Virus record (IMG/VR): IMGVR_UViG_3300044716_001482
Coordinates: 1-23,155 of that record
Reading direction: 5' to 3' (one strand)
Source of the DNA: a virus
Length of the DNA stretch: 23,155 nt
In this document: piece after piece, positions 6,931 through 14,959 of the stretch
How the letters are laid out: each line of letters opens with the position of its first letter
Position numbering within the stretch: position 1 is the first letter of the stretch
Translations under genes and position numbers: made by a program
Notes under the pieces: model-generated
The model's input: the letters and a program-made list of their open reading frames with translations, nothing else
Told to the model about the DNA's origin: nothing
Databases searched by the model: none

Positions 6931-7457
6931 AAATAGGATTATGTGGAACAATGAGTGTAGGTAAAACCACACTTGTAAACGCACTTAAGGAATTACCAGA
7001 GTTCAAAAACTATACGTTTAGAACTGAACGTTCAAAATATTTAATGGAGCAAGGTATTCCCTTAAACACGGATTCTACACTTAAGGGTCAAACAGTATTT
7101 TTAGCTGAACGAGCTATGGAGCTTATGCAAGAAAATATCATTACAGACCGTACCATAATTGATGTAATGGCTTTTGCTCGTGCTTCTAAGTCAATGGATC
7201 CCGTTGAAAAATATGATTTTGAGCAACTAGCTATGTTGTTAATTAAAGACTATGACTATATTTTTTATATAAACCCAGAAGGAGTAGATATAGAAGATAA
7301 TGGCATACGTGAAACAGATACTGAATATCGTAAGCTAATTGATTTTATAATTGTTAACTATCTTAAATCAAGACGTTCTCTTATTAAAAATTATGGTATA
7401 TTGGAAGGTCCTACTGAAGAGCGTATTAAACAGCTTAAATTTCAATTAGGTTTGTGA
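6927..7457 (+). CDS. P-loop nucleotide or nucleoside kinase-like ATPase (AAA_28/NadR type)
   Basis: This 176-residue protein starts with a clear Walker A loop, GLCGTMSVGKTTLV (residues 4-17). ITDRTIIDVMAFARAS (about 71-86) corresponds to the DR-type acceptor-binding segment of small nucleotide and nucleoside kinases. YDYIFYINPEGVDIEDNGIRETD (about 108-130, in parts) includes the Walker B-like strand followed by an Arg-containing lid. The pattern best fits AAA_28/NadR-like ribosylnicotinamide kinases or deoxynucleoside kinases. Length is normal for such enzymes and no frameshift is visible. It is the last gene of the dehydrogenase-cupin cassette and its stop touches the first base of a late-type promoter box. 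Phosphorylation of a nucleoside or NAD precursor is an inference. Confidence 0.7.
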   Translation: MKIGLCGTMSVGKTTLVNALKELPEFKNYTFRTERSKYLMEQGIPLNTDSTLKGQTVFLAERAMELMQENIITDRTIIDVMAFARASKSMDPVEKYDFEQLAMLLIKDYDYIFYINPEGVDIEDNGIRETDTEYRKLIDFIIVNYLKSRRSLIKNYGILEGPTEERIKQLKFQLGL

Positions 7458-7466
7458 TATTTATAA
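7457..7466 (+). promoter_or_regulatory. Late-promoter-like box ATATTTATAA
   Basis: ATATTTATAA begins at the last base of the kinase stop codon and ends 22 bases before the ATG at 7489. It is one of seven similar intergenic boxes in the window and would drive the AT-hook to terminase unit. Confidence 0.6.
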
Positions 7467-7488
7467 GAAAACTATAATATATTTGAAG

Positions 7489-8244
7489 ATGAGAATATCT
7501 GAATTAAAAAAAGCCATCCGCGAAATGATCGTAAGCGAGTTAAACGAAGAGGAAAGGATTGTTAAAAAAGGAACCCCAATGCCAACAGATGTACAAGTCG
7601 GTGATACTTTAGCAGTAGTTAAAGCAGACGAGGCACTTAATGAAATGGCTAAAATCGCAGGCGATCTAAAAGCAGCAATCGAAAAAGTAATCGAAAAAAA
7701 TAAAGACGCTGAAAAGAAAGACGTTCGTAAGGCTATTAAAACAGACAACGAAGTTCAAGCTGCACTAGGACCTGATGATGATTTATTCGATAACCAACTT
7801 AACAAATTTATCGATCTAGTAAGAGGCGAAAGAGAAGTTGGACAACGCGGACGTAAAGCAGATCCAAACAAACCAGCTAAAGAGCCTAAAGAACCAGGAA
7901 GGCGTGGTCGCCCCAAATCAGCAAATCTTGCTGCCAAGAAAAAAGACGAGAAGGTAAAAACATTCTCAATGACTAAAAAATATTATTCTGATAGCGAAGA
8001 CCAAGACGGACCATCCGATTTGGAACTACGTAAACTAGCTGGTTCAGGTGGTAAACTTGAAAAAGGTAAAACAGCTCAACTCCGTGCTCAAGAAAAAACT
8101 AAATTAGTTAAAGCATTCCTAAAGGATATGAGAGATGCTGGGGTAGTAGATAATGCTAACCGTGTCTTAGATAAAGACAAGTACGCTACAGAGTGGTCAA
8201 AAGCCAAAATCGAAATCGAAGATAAGGTATCTAAGCTTAAATAA
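7489..8244 (+). CDS. Basic AT-hook protein upstream of terminase
   Basis: I chose the ATG at 7489; an in-frame TTG lies at 7483 but adds only two residues. The 251-residue protein is highly charged. Residues 1-20 are an amphipathic leader (MRISELKKAIREM, then SELNEE). Residues 50-120 are helical. Near residue 140 there is an AT-hook-like minor-groove motif, GRRGRPK, in a Pro/Lys-rich linker (PNKPAKEPKEPG). The C-terminal third is helical and basic (KTKLVKAFLKDMRDAG). DNA binding is likely from the AT-hook and charge. Its place two genes before the large terminase makes a small-terminase or packaging-accessory role possible, but there is no direct similarity I can see to gp16. A late-type box lies 22 bases upstream. 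Confidence 0.65.
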   Translation: MRISELKKAIREMIVSELNEEERIVKKGTPMPTDVQVGDTLAVVKADEALNEMAKIAGDLKAAIEKVIEKNKDAEKKDVRKAIKTDNEVQAALGPDDDLFDNQLNKFIDLVRGEREVGQRGRKADPNKPAKEPKEPGRRGRPKSANLAAKKKDEKVKTFSMTKKYYSDSEDQDGPSDLELRKLAGSGGKLEKGKTAQLRAQEKTKLVKAFLKDMRDAGVVDNANRVLDKDKYATEWSKAKIEIEDKVSKLK

Positions 8245-8819
8245 TGAAATATTTTAAAAATATTCAATCACTACTTATAGTAGTGTTGATAGTTGTGATT
8301 TTTTTAATGAGAAGTTGTTCAGGTAAGGGTACACCTACTGAACCACAGATCATTAGAGATACTATTGTTGAATCTATTATGATTGAAAAGCAATACCCTG
8401 TATATGTACCTAAAGTAAAGTATATCACCCAAGTAGATATTGATACATTTAGTACCCCAATCGATACATCAGCTATCTTATCGGACTATTATGCTATCAA
8501 AACCTACGAGGACAAACAAGTATTAGATAGTTTAAACTTAACTATTATCGACACTATATCTCAAAATCAAATTAAAAGCAGAAAAATTAGTTATACTTTT
8601 ACTTACCCTCAAACTACCATTAGAGAAACTATTATTCTAAATAAAAGAGAATTATATTTTGGAATTGGAGCAACTGGAAACCAAGACCAATTACAATATT
8701 TAGGTGGAGAAGTGGTTTTTAGAAATAAAAAAAGACAGGCGTACGGCTTGGGAGTTGGTGTTGATCAAAATCTAGTTCCAGTAATCTCTGCTCGTATGTA
8801 CTGGAAACTAGGAAAATGA
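8244..8819 (+). CDS. Membrane-anchored protein with outer-membrane-like C-terminus
   Basis: This 191-residue protein has one N-terminal hydrophobic span (SLLIVVLIVVIFLM, residues 9-22) preceded by two lysines, so it is probably anchored with the rest outside the cytoplasm. MRSC (22-25) is a weak lipobox-like site. Residues 40-130 contain Thr/Ile-rich strands. The C-terminal part (LYFGIGATG, AYGLGVGVDQ, VPVISARMYWKLGK) reads like beta-hairpins of outer-membrane proteins and ends on an aromatic-basic tail, a style common in Bacteroidota. It overlaps both neighbours (one base upstream, four bases with terminase). A lysis (spanin-like) or envelope role is possible; the family is unknown to me. 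Confidence 0.6.
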   Translation: MKYFKNIQSLLIVVLIVVIFLMRSCSGKGTPTEPQIIRDTIVESIMIEKQYPVYVPKVKYITQVDIDTFSTPIDTSAILSDYYAIKTYEDKQVLDSLNLTIIDTISQNQIKSRKISYTFTYPQTTIRETIILNKRELYFGIGATGNQDQLQYLGGEVVFRNKKRQAYGLGVGVDQNLVPVISARMYWKLGK

Positions 8820-10381
8820 GTGATCAGGATTTAAGAAAAATAATACAACAGGAATACGTAAAATGCGCCCAAGATCCGGCTCACTTTCTACGCAAATACT
8901 GTTATATTCAACACCCCCAACGTGGCCGTGTTGTCTTCAATCTATTTCCATTCCAAGGTAAGGTACTTAACCTTTGGAAAGAAAACCCATATTCGGTTGT
9001 ACTTAAATCTCGCCAGTTAGGTATTTCAACTTTAGCGGCCGGATATTCTTTATGGATGATGACTTTCCATAAAGACAAAAACATACTTTGTTTAGCTACA
9101 AAACAGGAAACAGCTAAAAACATGGTAACCAAGGTAAAATTCATGTATGAAAACCTACCTTCATGGCTTAAAGTACCATCAGACGAAAATAACAAATTAA
9201 CATTAAGATTAAATAACGGTTCTCAAATCAAAGCAGTATCGGCAGCAGGTGATGCTGGTCGATCAGAAGCAGTATCTTTGCTTATAGTGGATGAGGCCGC
9301 GTTTATCGAAAACATCGGAGAAATATGGGCATCAGCACAACAAACACTAGCAACGGGTGGTGGAGCAATAGTACTCTCAACCCCCTATGGAACTGGAAAC
9401 TGGTTCCACCAGCAATGGGTAAGAGCGGAAGCAGCAGAGAACGACTTCTTACCTATCAAGTTACCTTGGTACGTACACCCGGAGAGGGACGAGGCGTGGA
9501 GGAAACGACAAGATGAACTTCTAGGTGATCCTAGAATGGCAGCACAGGAATGTGACTGTGATTTTAGTACCTCGGGAGAAACGGTATTCTATCCCGAATG
9601 GATCGAATTTATAGCCCAAACTACCGTTAAAGAACCGGTTGAAAGACGCGGGGCAGACAAGAACCTATGGGTTTGGCAACCTGCTGATTATTCGCGAGAT
9701 TACATGGTTGTAGCCGACGTGGCTAGGGGTGATGGTAGAGACTTTTCGGCCGCTCACGTGCTCGATATTGAAACAAACACCCAAGTTGCCGAATACAAGG
9801 GACAATTATCGCCAAAAGAATTCGGACATTTTCTAGTAGGACTAGCCGCCGAATACAATAATGCTCTATTGGTAGTAGAGAACGCCTCAATAGGTTGGGC
9901 AACAATAGAAACTGTTATAGAACGCGGCTATCAAAACTTCTACCAGTCACCCAAGAGTGACTTAGTGACAGCTGATTCGTATTTTAACCGATATGAATTT
10001 GGTAATAATTTAACCCCTGGTTTTACAATGTCGCTAAAAACCAGACCACTTGTGGTAAACAAGTTTAGAGAATATATTGGCGATCGTTCTGTAACAATTC
10101 ACTCAAAACGTTTACTAGAGGAAATGAAAGTATTCATTTGGAAAAACGGTAGACCAGAGGCACAAAGCGGATACAACGATGATTTAGTAATGTCGTTTGG
10201 TATTGGAATGCTTTTAAGAGACACATCACTTAAATTCCAGCAACACGGTTTAGACATGACCCGAGCTGCTTTAAACGGGATGACAAAAACACACGGAGGA
10301 GCATATTCAGGCAACGCTGTCCAAAATCCATATACACAAAAAATAGGCAATCAGCAGGAAGATCTCCGTTGGCTCCTTTGA
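8816..10381 (+). CDS. terL: Terminase large subunit (T4 gp17-like)
   Basis: This 521-residue DNA-packaging motor has an N-terminal ATPase and a C-terminal RNase H-like nuclease. The ATPase shows VVLKSRQLGISTL (residues 61-73, Walker A), LLIVDEAAF (155-163, Walker B with Asp159 and Glu160) and IVLSTP (185-190, coupling motif). The nuclease shows VVADVARGDGRDFSAAH (298-314, Asp301), LLVVENASIGWAT (351-363, Glu355) and GYNDDLVMSFGIGM (452-465, Asp455/456), giving the expected acidic triad. The Walker A loop has Ile where T4 gp17 has Lys (GIST versus GKTT), a deviation seen in some terminases where an upstream basic residue takes over. Length is slightly below T4 gp17 (610). It acts at the portal vertex, and the portal gene follows directly behind a late-type box. 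Confidence 0.95.
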   Translation: MSDQDLRKIIQQEYVKCAQDPAHFLRKYCYIQHPQRGRVVFNLFPFQGKVLNLWKENPYSVVLKSRQLGISTLAAGYSLWMMTFHKDKNILCLATKQETAKNMVTKVKFMYENLPSWLKVPSDENNKLTLRLNNGSQIKAVSAAGDAGRSEAVSLLIVDEAAFIENIGEIWASAQQTLATGGGAIVLSTPYGTGNWFHQQWVRAEAAENDFLPIKLPWYVHPERDEAWRKRQDELLGDPRMAAQECDCDFSTSGETVFYPEWIEFIAQTTVKEPVERRGADKNLWVWQPADYSRDYMVVADVARGDGRDFSAAHVLDIETNTQVAEYKGQLSPKEFGHFLVGLAAEYNNALLVVENASIGWATIETVIERGYQNFYQSPKSDLVTADSYFNRYEFGNNLTPGFTMSLKTRPLVVNKFREYIGDRSVTIHSKRLLEEMKVFIWKNGRPEAQSGYNDDLVMSFGIGMLLRDTSLKFQQHGLDMTRAALNGMTKTHGGAYSGNAVQNPYTQKIGNQQEDLRWLL

Positions 10382-10390
10382 TATTTATAA
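10381..10390 (+). promoter_or_regulatory. Late-promoter-like box ATATTTATAA before portal
   Basis: ATATTTATAA starts at the last base of the terminase stop and ends 15 bases before the portal ATG at 10406. The following bases create TATAAT, so it could also be read as a host-type -10 element. Confidence 0.6.
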
Positions 10391-10405
10391 TAATAAAACA
10401 CACAA

Positions 10406-12295
10406 ATGGCTGATACTAGTTTATTTTCCCGATTAAGAAGACTCTTTTCAACTGATGTAATCATCAGAAACGAGGGTGGAAGTCAGCTAAAAGTAGTTGA
10501 TACGGATCATATCCAAACCAGTGGTGAATTCCAAACAAATTCTCTAGTAGATAGGTTTGGAAAAATCTACACTAACCCAGCCTCTACATCTCTTTTAGGT
10601 TCACAATTCAACATACAATATCAGTATCTAAGAACTTATCTTTATAGTGATTACGATGTAATGGATACCGATGCTATTGTAGCTTCTGCCCTTGATATTA
10701 TCTCGGATGAATGTACTTTAAAGAACGATATGGGAGAGGTACTTCAAATTAGAAGTAGCGACGATGATATTCAAAAAATCCTTTATAATCTATTTTACGA
10801 TGTACTTAACATTGAGTTTAATCTATGGTCTTGGGTTCGTCAAATGTGTAAATACGGTGATTTTTTCTTAAAGCTAGAGATCGCAGAAAAATTTGGTGTA
10901 TATAACGTAATTCCTTATACAGCATACCATATTCAAAGACGCGAAAACTTTGACATGGAAAACCCAGCAAAAGTTCAATTCCTTTATTCTCCCGATGGAT
11001 ACTATACGGGTGGTTCAGGTTACTATGCTACTCCAAATACTAAACCATCTGAAAATCAGATTGTATTTGATAACTACGAGGTAGCTCACTTCCGCTTATT
11101 AACGGATGTAAATTATCTTCCCTATGGTCGTTCATATCTTGAACCAGGACGTCGCTTATTTAAGCAATATGTGTTGATGGAGGATGCTATGTTGATCCAC
11201 CGTATTGCTCGTGCCCCAGAAAAACGTATTTTCTATATCAACGTAGGTAATATTCCACCACAAGAGGTTGATGCATTTATGCAAAAAACTATCAACACAA
11301 TGAAGAAAACTCCATTGATGGATGAAAAAACAGGTGAATATAACTTAAAGTACAACATGCAGAATCTACTTGAGGATTTCTACATCCCAGTAAGAGGCAA
11401 TGACACTGCAACTAAAATAGACACTACAAAAGGTCTAGAATACAATGGTATCGAGGACGTAGCTTACCTAAGAGATAAACTATTTGCTGCCCTTAAGGTA
11501 CCTAAAGCGTTCATGGGCTATGAAAAAGACTTAACTGGTAAGGCTACGTTAGCGGCTGAAGATATTCGTTTTGCTCGCACCATTGACCGCATTCAACGAA
11601 TCCTATTATCTGAGCTATACAAGATTGCTTTAGTACACTTGTACTCACAGGGATATGATGGTGAGCAATTAACAAACTTTGAACTTAAGTTAACTACTCC
11701 ATCAATCATTGCAGAGCAAGAAAAAGTTGCTCTACTAAAAGAAAAAGTAGCCCTAGCTAAAGAAATGTTGGATACTAAAATCATCCCATCAGATTGGATT
11801 TATGATAACGTATTCCAATTCAGTCAGGACCAATACGATGAATACCGAGATTTAATTATCCAAGACCAAAAACGCGCATTCCGTAACCAACAAATAGCTG
11901 AAGAAGGTAATGACCCGATCGAAACTGGCCGTTCATACGGAACACCACACGATCTAGCTTCTTTATATGGTAGAGAAAGATACGCTGATAATTCAGTACC
12001 AGATGGGTACGATGAAAAAGCTGAATTAGGTCGCCCTAAAGAAAAAGCATCTAATATAGACACTCAGGATAACCCATTGGGTAGAGATCGTTTAGGTAAA
12101 AAAGATATGAAAAAAGACGACCAAGAAGGTACAGGTAGAACTCAATTTAAAGGTGGTTCACCATTAGCGCTAGAAGGTACTAAACTTGAACTATCTAAAA
12201 ATAGAACATTATTGGAAGGTCTTCACAAAAAACTAGTATTCCAAAGCGATAAAGCTAAAGAATCGTTATTAGATGAGTCTAATCTGACTGATTAA
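10406..12295 (+). CDS. 20: Portal protein (T4 gp20-like)
   Basis: This 629-residue protein matches the T4-type portal that forms the dodecameric DNA entry ring. Recognisable stretches include YLYSDYDVMDTDAIVASALD with ISDECT (around residues 77-102) and the conserved core VNYLPYGRSYLEPGRRLFKQ with MEDAMLIHRIARAPEKRIFY (about 230-275). GNIPPQEVDAFMQ and APKVP-like ALKVPKAFMGYEKDLTGKAT (around 365-385) complete it. It is about 100 residues longer than T4 gp20, and the extra length is a polar, Gly/Lys/Asp-rich C-terminal tail (from about residue 500) that looks disordered. The gene directly follows the terminase, whereas T4 has sheath and tube genes between them. Transcription probably starts at the box at 10381. 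Confidence 0.93.
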   Translation: MADTSLFSRLRRLFSTDVIIRNEGGSQLKVVDTDHIQTSGEFQTNSLVDRFGKIYTNPASTSLLGSQFNIQYQYLRTYLYSDYDVMDTDAIVASALDIISDECTLKNDMGEVLQIRSSDDDIQKILYNLFYDVLNIEFNLWSWVRQMCKYGDFFLKLEIAEKFGVYNVIPYTAYHIQRRENFDMENPAKVQFLYSPDGYYTGGSGYYATPNTKPSENQIVFDNYEVAHFRLLTDVNYLPYGRSYLEPGRRLFKQYVLMEDAMLIHRIARAPEKRIFYINVGNIPPQEVDAFMQKTINTMKKTPLMDEKTGEYNLKYNMQNLLEDFYIPVRGNDTATKIDTTKGLEYNGIEDVAYLRDKLFAALKVPKAFMGYEKDLTGKATLAAEDIRFARTIDRIQRILLSELYKIALVHLYSQGYDGEQLTNFELKLTTPSIIAEQEKVALLKEKVALAKEMLDTKIIPSDWIYDNVFQFSQDQYDEYRDLIIQDQKRAFRNQQIAEEGNDPIETGRSYGTPHDLASLYGRERYADNSVPDGYDEKAELGRPKEKASNIDTQDNPLGRDRLGKKDMKKDDQEGTGRTQFKGGSPLALEGTKLELSKNRTLLEGLHKKLVFQSDKAKESLLDESNLTD

Positions 12296-12305
12296 ATATC
12301 TCAAT

Positions 12306-12315
12306 ATATTTATAA
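12306..12315 (+). promoter_or_regulatory. Late-promoter-like box ATATTTATAA
   Basis: ATATTTATAA lies in the 35-base gap after the portal stop and ends 15 bases before the ATG at 12331, the same spacing as the portal box. Confidence 0.6.
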
Positions 12316-12330
12316 TAAATCCTAATAGGA

Positions 12331-13197
12331 ATGAATATCAAACACTCGAAATATAAAAATACGGGCATTCTATTTGAATTGCTGGTACGCCAAGTAACAG
12401 CTGACACCCTTAACGGTGATCAATCTCCCGCATTAAATATTATTAAGAAATTTTTTGTTAAAAGCGAATTAGGTAAAGAACTCAAATTATATGAGACTTT
12501 AACTAAAAGTAAAAAAATAAACGAATCTCGTTCTAATTTACTTATCCAAACTCTATTAGAGTCATCTAAAAAGCTTAACAAGAAAACGCTTAAAAGAGAA
12601 AAATATAATCTTATTAACGAGATTAAAAAACACTATAATTTAGATGAGTTTTTTAAGACAAAACTTCCTAACTATAAAACACAAGCTGCTTTTTATACAC
12701 TAGTTGAAGCACAAAGCTCAATAGAGATGATCAGTCCTGATCAAATTGTAGCTAATAAGTATAGTATTTTAGAGCACTTAACACTGGGACCAGTTAACCC
12801 AGAAAAAGTAAAAGACGAGGTTTTACAAGAATTCCAAACATACGATAAGGACATAAGAATGTTAACCTATAAAATTTTATTAGAGAAATTTAACGGTAAA
12901 TATTCAGATTTACACGAATCACAAAAAGAGGTACTTAAAGAATTTATCACATCAGTTGATTCAACCCCCAAGCTAAGAACATTCTACAATAATAGAATCC
13001 AGCAACTTAAAGAAGAGTTAGCTATTATTAGCAATACTATAGCAGATAAAGCTGTTCAAATTAAGTTAAACGAGGTGTTACCTCTTATAGTTGAGATAGA
13101 AAAAAATCAACCCATCAGAAACGAAAATATAGTTGATTTACTCCAATACTGCGAACTCGTAGAAGAACTTAAATCAGCTCATGGGTCCTCTATTTAA
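12331..13197 (+). CDS. Conserved helical protein of the portal-protease interval
   Basis: This 288-residue, Lys/Glu/Leu-rich, almost wholly helical protein begins MNIKHSKYKNTGILFELLV. I recognise that N-terminus as conserved in T4-like phages of cyanobacteria and other environmental bacteria, in the same place next to the portal, but its function is not known to me. There are no cysteines in metal-site spacing, no P-loop and no membrane span. Long heptad-like stretches (for example residues 215-255, NNRIQQLKEELAIISNTIAD) suggest coiled coils. Position between gp20 and gp21, where T4 has the prohead-core genes 67 and 68, suggests a role in prohead assembly. It overlaps the following gene by 17 bases. 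Confidence 0.7.
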   Translation: MNIKHSKYKNTGILFELLVRQVTADTLNGDQSPALNIIKKFFVKSELGKELKLYETLTKSKKINESRSNLLIQTLLESSKKLNKKTLKREKYNLINEIKKHYNLDEFFKTKLPNYKTQAAFYTLVEAQSSIEMISPDQIVANKYSILEHLTLGPVNPEKVKDEVLQEFQTYDKDIRMLTYKILLEKFNGKYSDLHESQKEVLKEFITSVDSTPKLRTFYNNRIQQLKEELAIISNTIADKAVQIKLNEVLPLIVEIEKNQPIRNENIVDLLQYCELVEELKSAHGSSI

Positions 13198-13756
13198 CAA
13201 AATTCGGGAAATAGTTAGAGGTAGAAAGTTTATTCTTACCCCTACACCCGGAGGCGAAGAAAACGAATCAGACGTAACATATGTTCCTGATTTTGAAATT
13301 CTTTTAGCAGACATTAATCGCGCTTTAGAAACTCTTAGAGCAATTGCTACTGATCCCCAGGTAATAAATGACCCTAAATTTGGAGAAATATATAACCAAT
13401 TTAGAGTTTTAAGAAATAATCTTAGAACCCACATGCGCACCAAATACCCTTCAGAATACCAAAAGATTAAAGGTATGTTTGAAATGAGTGGTACTGGTGG
13501 TGGTGCCGGAGCCGGATCATTCTCTCCTGGAACTGGTGGTCAATATGCTACCCCATTTGCTTTTAAAAAGATGGGAAAACAAGAATTACCTGAAGCCTCC
13601 CTAGGTGCATCATTAGGTAAGGGACCCAAAGCAGGTCCTAAAGGAGTAACAAATAACTACTATACTAAAAACTTTAAGTATAAACTGGTTAATCCCGTAA
13701 AATTAGCGGCCCAATCTAAGGCAGTAGATACTAAATACCTCTGGGGAAAACCTTAA
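13181..13756 (+). CDS. Unknown head-region protein with Gly-rich centre
   Basis: This 191-residue protein starts inside the end of the previous gene (17-base overlap in another frame). Residues 30-100 are helical (DFEILLADINRALETLRAIA, then FRVLRNNLRTHMRTKYP). Residues 103-122 are a Gly/Ser linker (SGTGGGAGAGSFSPGTGG), followed by YATPFAFKK and a basic, Asn/Tyr-containing tail ending YLWGKP. Linkers of the form TGG.AGAGSF.PG..QYATP.AFKK recur in environmental T4-like phage head-region proteins as I recall. LPE|A at 136-139 resembles a gp21 cleavage site just after the linker. A prohead-core or scaffold-associated role is inferred from position and this site. Confidence 0.65.
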   Translation: MGPLFNKIREIVRGRKFILTPTPGGEENESDVTYVPDFEILLADINRALETLRAIATDPQVINDPKFGEIYNQFRVLRNNLRTHMRTKYPSEYQKIKGMFEMSGTGGGAGAGSFSPGTGGQYATPFAFKKMGKQELPEASLGASLGKGPKAGPKGVTNNYYTKNFKYKLVNPVKLAAQSKAVDTKYLWGKP

Positions 13757-13764
13757 TATTTATA
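13756..13764 (+). promoter_or_regulatory. Late-promoter-like box ATATTTATA close to a start codon
   Basis: ATATTTATA starts at the last base of the preceding stop and ends only three bases before the ATG at 13768. If it works as a -10 element, the transcript would start at or just inside the ORF, so it may mainly serve the genes further downstream or make a leaderless message. Confidence 0.45.
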
Positions 13765-13767
13765 GGT

Positions 13768-14016
13768 ATGTATAAGTATAAACTAAAGACTAGAATCAAC
13801 GAAGCGGATCCTAAAAGAATAGAGTTCCAAAATCAACGCATTGATGCTTTCAAAGCTATTGAATCTAGATTAAACAGTTTATATCCAGCAATTGATAGAG
13901 CAAAAGACGAAACAATAGCATTCTATAAAGAAAAACCAGAATCCTTTGCTGTGGTAAAACCTACAGATCTAATTATGGATTATTTAAACGACATCGAAAA
14001 ATTATTAAATCAATAA
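13768..14016 (+). CDS. Small helical protein, possible prohead-core (gp67/gp68-like) protein
   Basis: This 82-residue charged, helical protein has a basic leader (MYKYKLKTRINEA) with INE|A at residues 10-13, a T4 gp21-type cleavage pattern, followed by a helical body (RIDAFKAIESRLNSLYPAID, then PTDLIMDYLNDIEKLLNQ). Its size, position between portal and protease, and the leader fit T4 prohead-core proteins gp67/gp68, but similarity is not evident at residue level. A GTG or later start is not suggested; the ATG lies just behind a late-type box. Confidence 0.6.
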   Translation: MYKYKLKTRINEADPKRIEFQNQRIDAFKAIESRLNSLYPAIDRAKDETIAFYKEKPESFAVVKPTDLIMDYLNDIEKLLNQ

Positions 14017-14019
14017 AAT

Positions 14020-14283
14020 ATGGCAAATACTGCTTTTAATACAAACGGAACTATTTCTACTACTAGTGTTACTGGCTCATTTGCTGGTTTTACTGTAGTA
14101 TCAGGTTCAGCAACTTTTACAGGTCTTAAAGATTATTCAAATAATAATGTATCTACAGGCAGTATAGCTCTATGGACAGCACTCCCAGTAGGTACTACAG
14201 TACCACTATATATAACAAGTGCTTCTTTATCATCAGGAGCTGTAGTATTTTACCCAGTTTCAACTGTAATCCCACAACAATAA
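14020..14283 (+). CDS. Small Ser/Thr-rich beta protein, possible capsid decoration protein
   Basis: This 87-residue protein consists almost entirely of short beta-prone Ser/Thr/Val/Gly segments (ISTTSVTGSFAGFTVVSGSA, LPVGTTVPLYITSASLSSGA) and has no helix or cysteine. Charge is very low. Such composition is typical of surface decoration or spike-like beta proteins. The wording VSGSAT and ITSASLSSGA also resembles the Ser/Thr-rich insertion in the major capsid protein downstream, so association with the capsid surface is a reasonable guess. It starts three bases after the preceding stop in an A-rich context. Confidence 0.6.
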   Translation: MANTAFNTNGTISTTSVTGSFAGFTVVSGSATFTGLKDYSNNNVSTGSIALWTALPVGTTVPLYITSASLSSGAVVFYPVSTVIPQQ

Positions 14284-14284
14284 T

Positions 14285-14959
14285 ATGAAAACCCTACAAG
14301 AACAATTCAATCTAATCCAGGAAGGAAAAGGACATAAAGATATGTTCTTAAAATCCGCTCGTAGATTATTCCCAGAATATTTAACAAACTATGCCTCCTA
14401 TAATGAGGTTACTACCATTTTAAAGCAAAGAGGTGTTTTAAGTGAAATAATTGTAGGTGGTGGTATTGTTACTCAACGCACTTTTGATCCATTTAAGGCA
14501 TTTGATGCATACGTAAACGAAGAATACACAGTAGCTGGTGGCGTTGGTAAAACATATGCTGCCCAACAATTAAACCCAGTTTCTGCTCCTAAATCCCAAG
14601 GTGCTCAAACTACTAAATCGGTAGAAAAGAATCTATCTAAAGAGGTAGCAGATCGCCAGGAAATGGCTGGCTATGATTATAGTAATGAAAAAAATATTGA
14701 CAACGTATATGGTCAAGAATTTTTAGAGGGATACTACGCGGAGATGAAAGATCCTAAAAATGTTGATAAAACAATAGATGAATTAAAAGACATTGTTAGA
14801 AAAAATTTAGTTAAAAATTCTTCATACTATGTAGAGAATGCCGCATTTGGTATTAAAGGGATTGGTTATACAAAATCAGCACCTGGTTTAGGTGAAGGAG
14901 AACCCGCTAAAGGCAAATACAAAGCCAGCGGATATGGTGATTTACCTAAGAAAAAATAA
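14285..14959 (+). CDS. Unknown head-region protein with T4 internal-protein-like leader
   Basis: This 224-residue protein begins MKTLQEQFNLIQEGKG, strikingly like the capsid-targeting leader of T4 internal proteins (MKTYQEFIAEA), with IQE|G at residues 11-14 as a likely prohead-protease site. The next part, HKDMFLKSARRLFPEYLTNY, is helical and basic. A Gly-rich patch (IIVGGGIV) follows, then a helical body with DYSNEKNIDNVYGQEFLEGY and a Gly/Lys-rich end. It lies immediately upstream of the protease gene with a one-base overlap. The leader and location make a prohead-core or packaged internal protein the best hypothesis. There is no known enzymatic motif. Confidence 0.65.
   Translation: MKTLQEQFNLIQEGKGHKDMFLKSARRLFPEYLTNYASYNEVTTILKQRGVLSEIIVGGGIVTQRTFDPFKAFDAYVNEEYTVAGGVGKTYAAQQLNPVSAPKSQGAQTTKSVEKNLSKEVADRQEMAGYDYSNEKNIDNVYGQEFLEGYYAEMKDPKNVDKTIDELKDIVRKNLVKNSSYYVENAAFGIKGIGYTKSAPGLGEGEPAKGKYKASGYGDLPKKK

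Noticed and set aside
9325-9516. 63-codon plus-strand ORF in another frame
   Set aside because: It sits inside the terminase ATPase domain; composition is that of a shifted frame.
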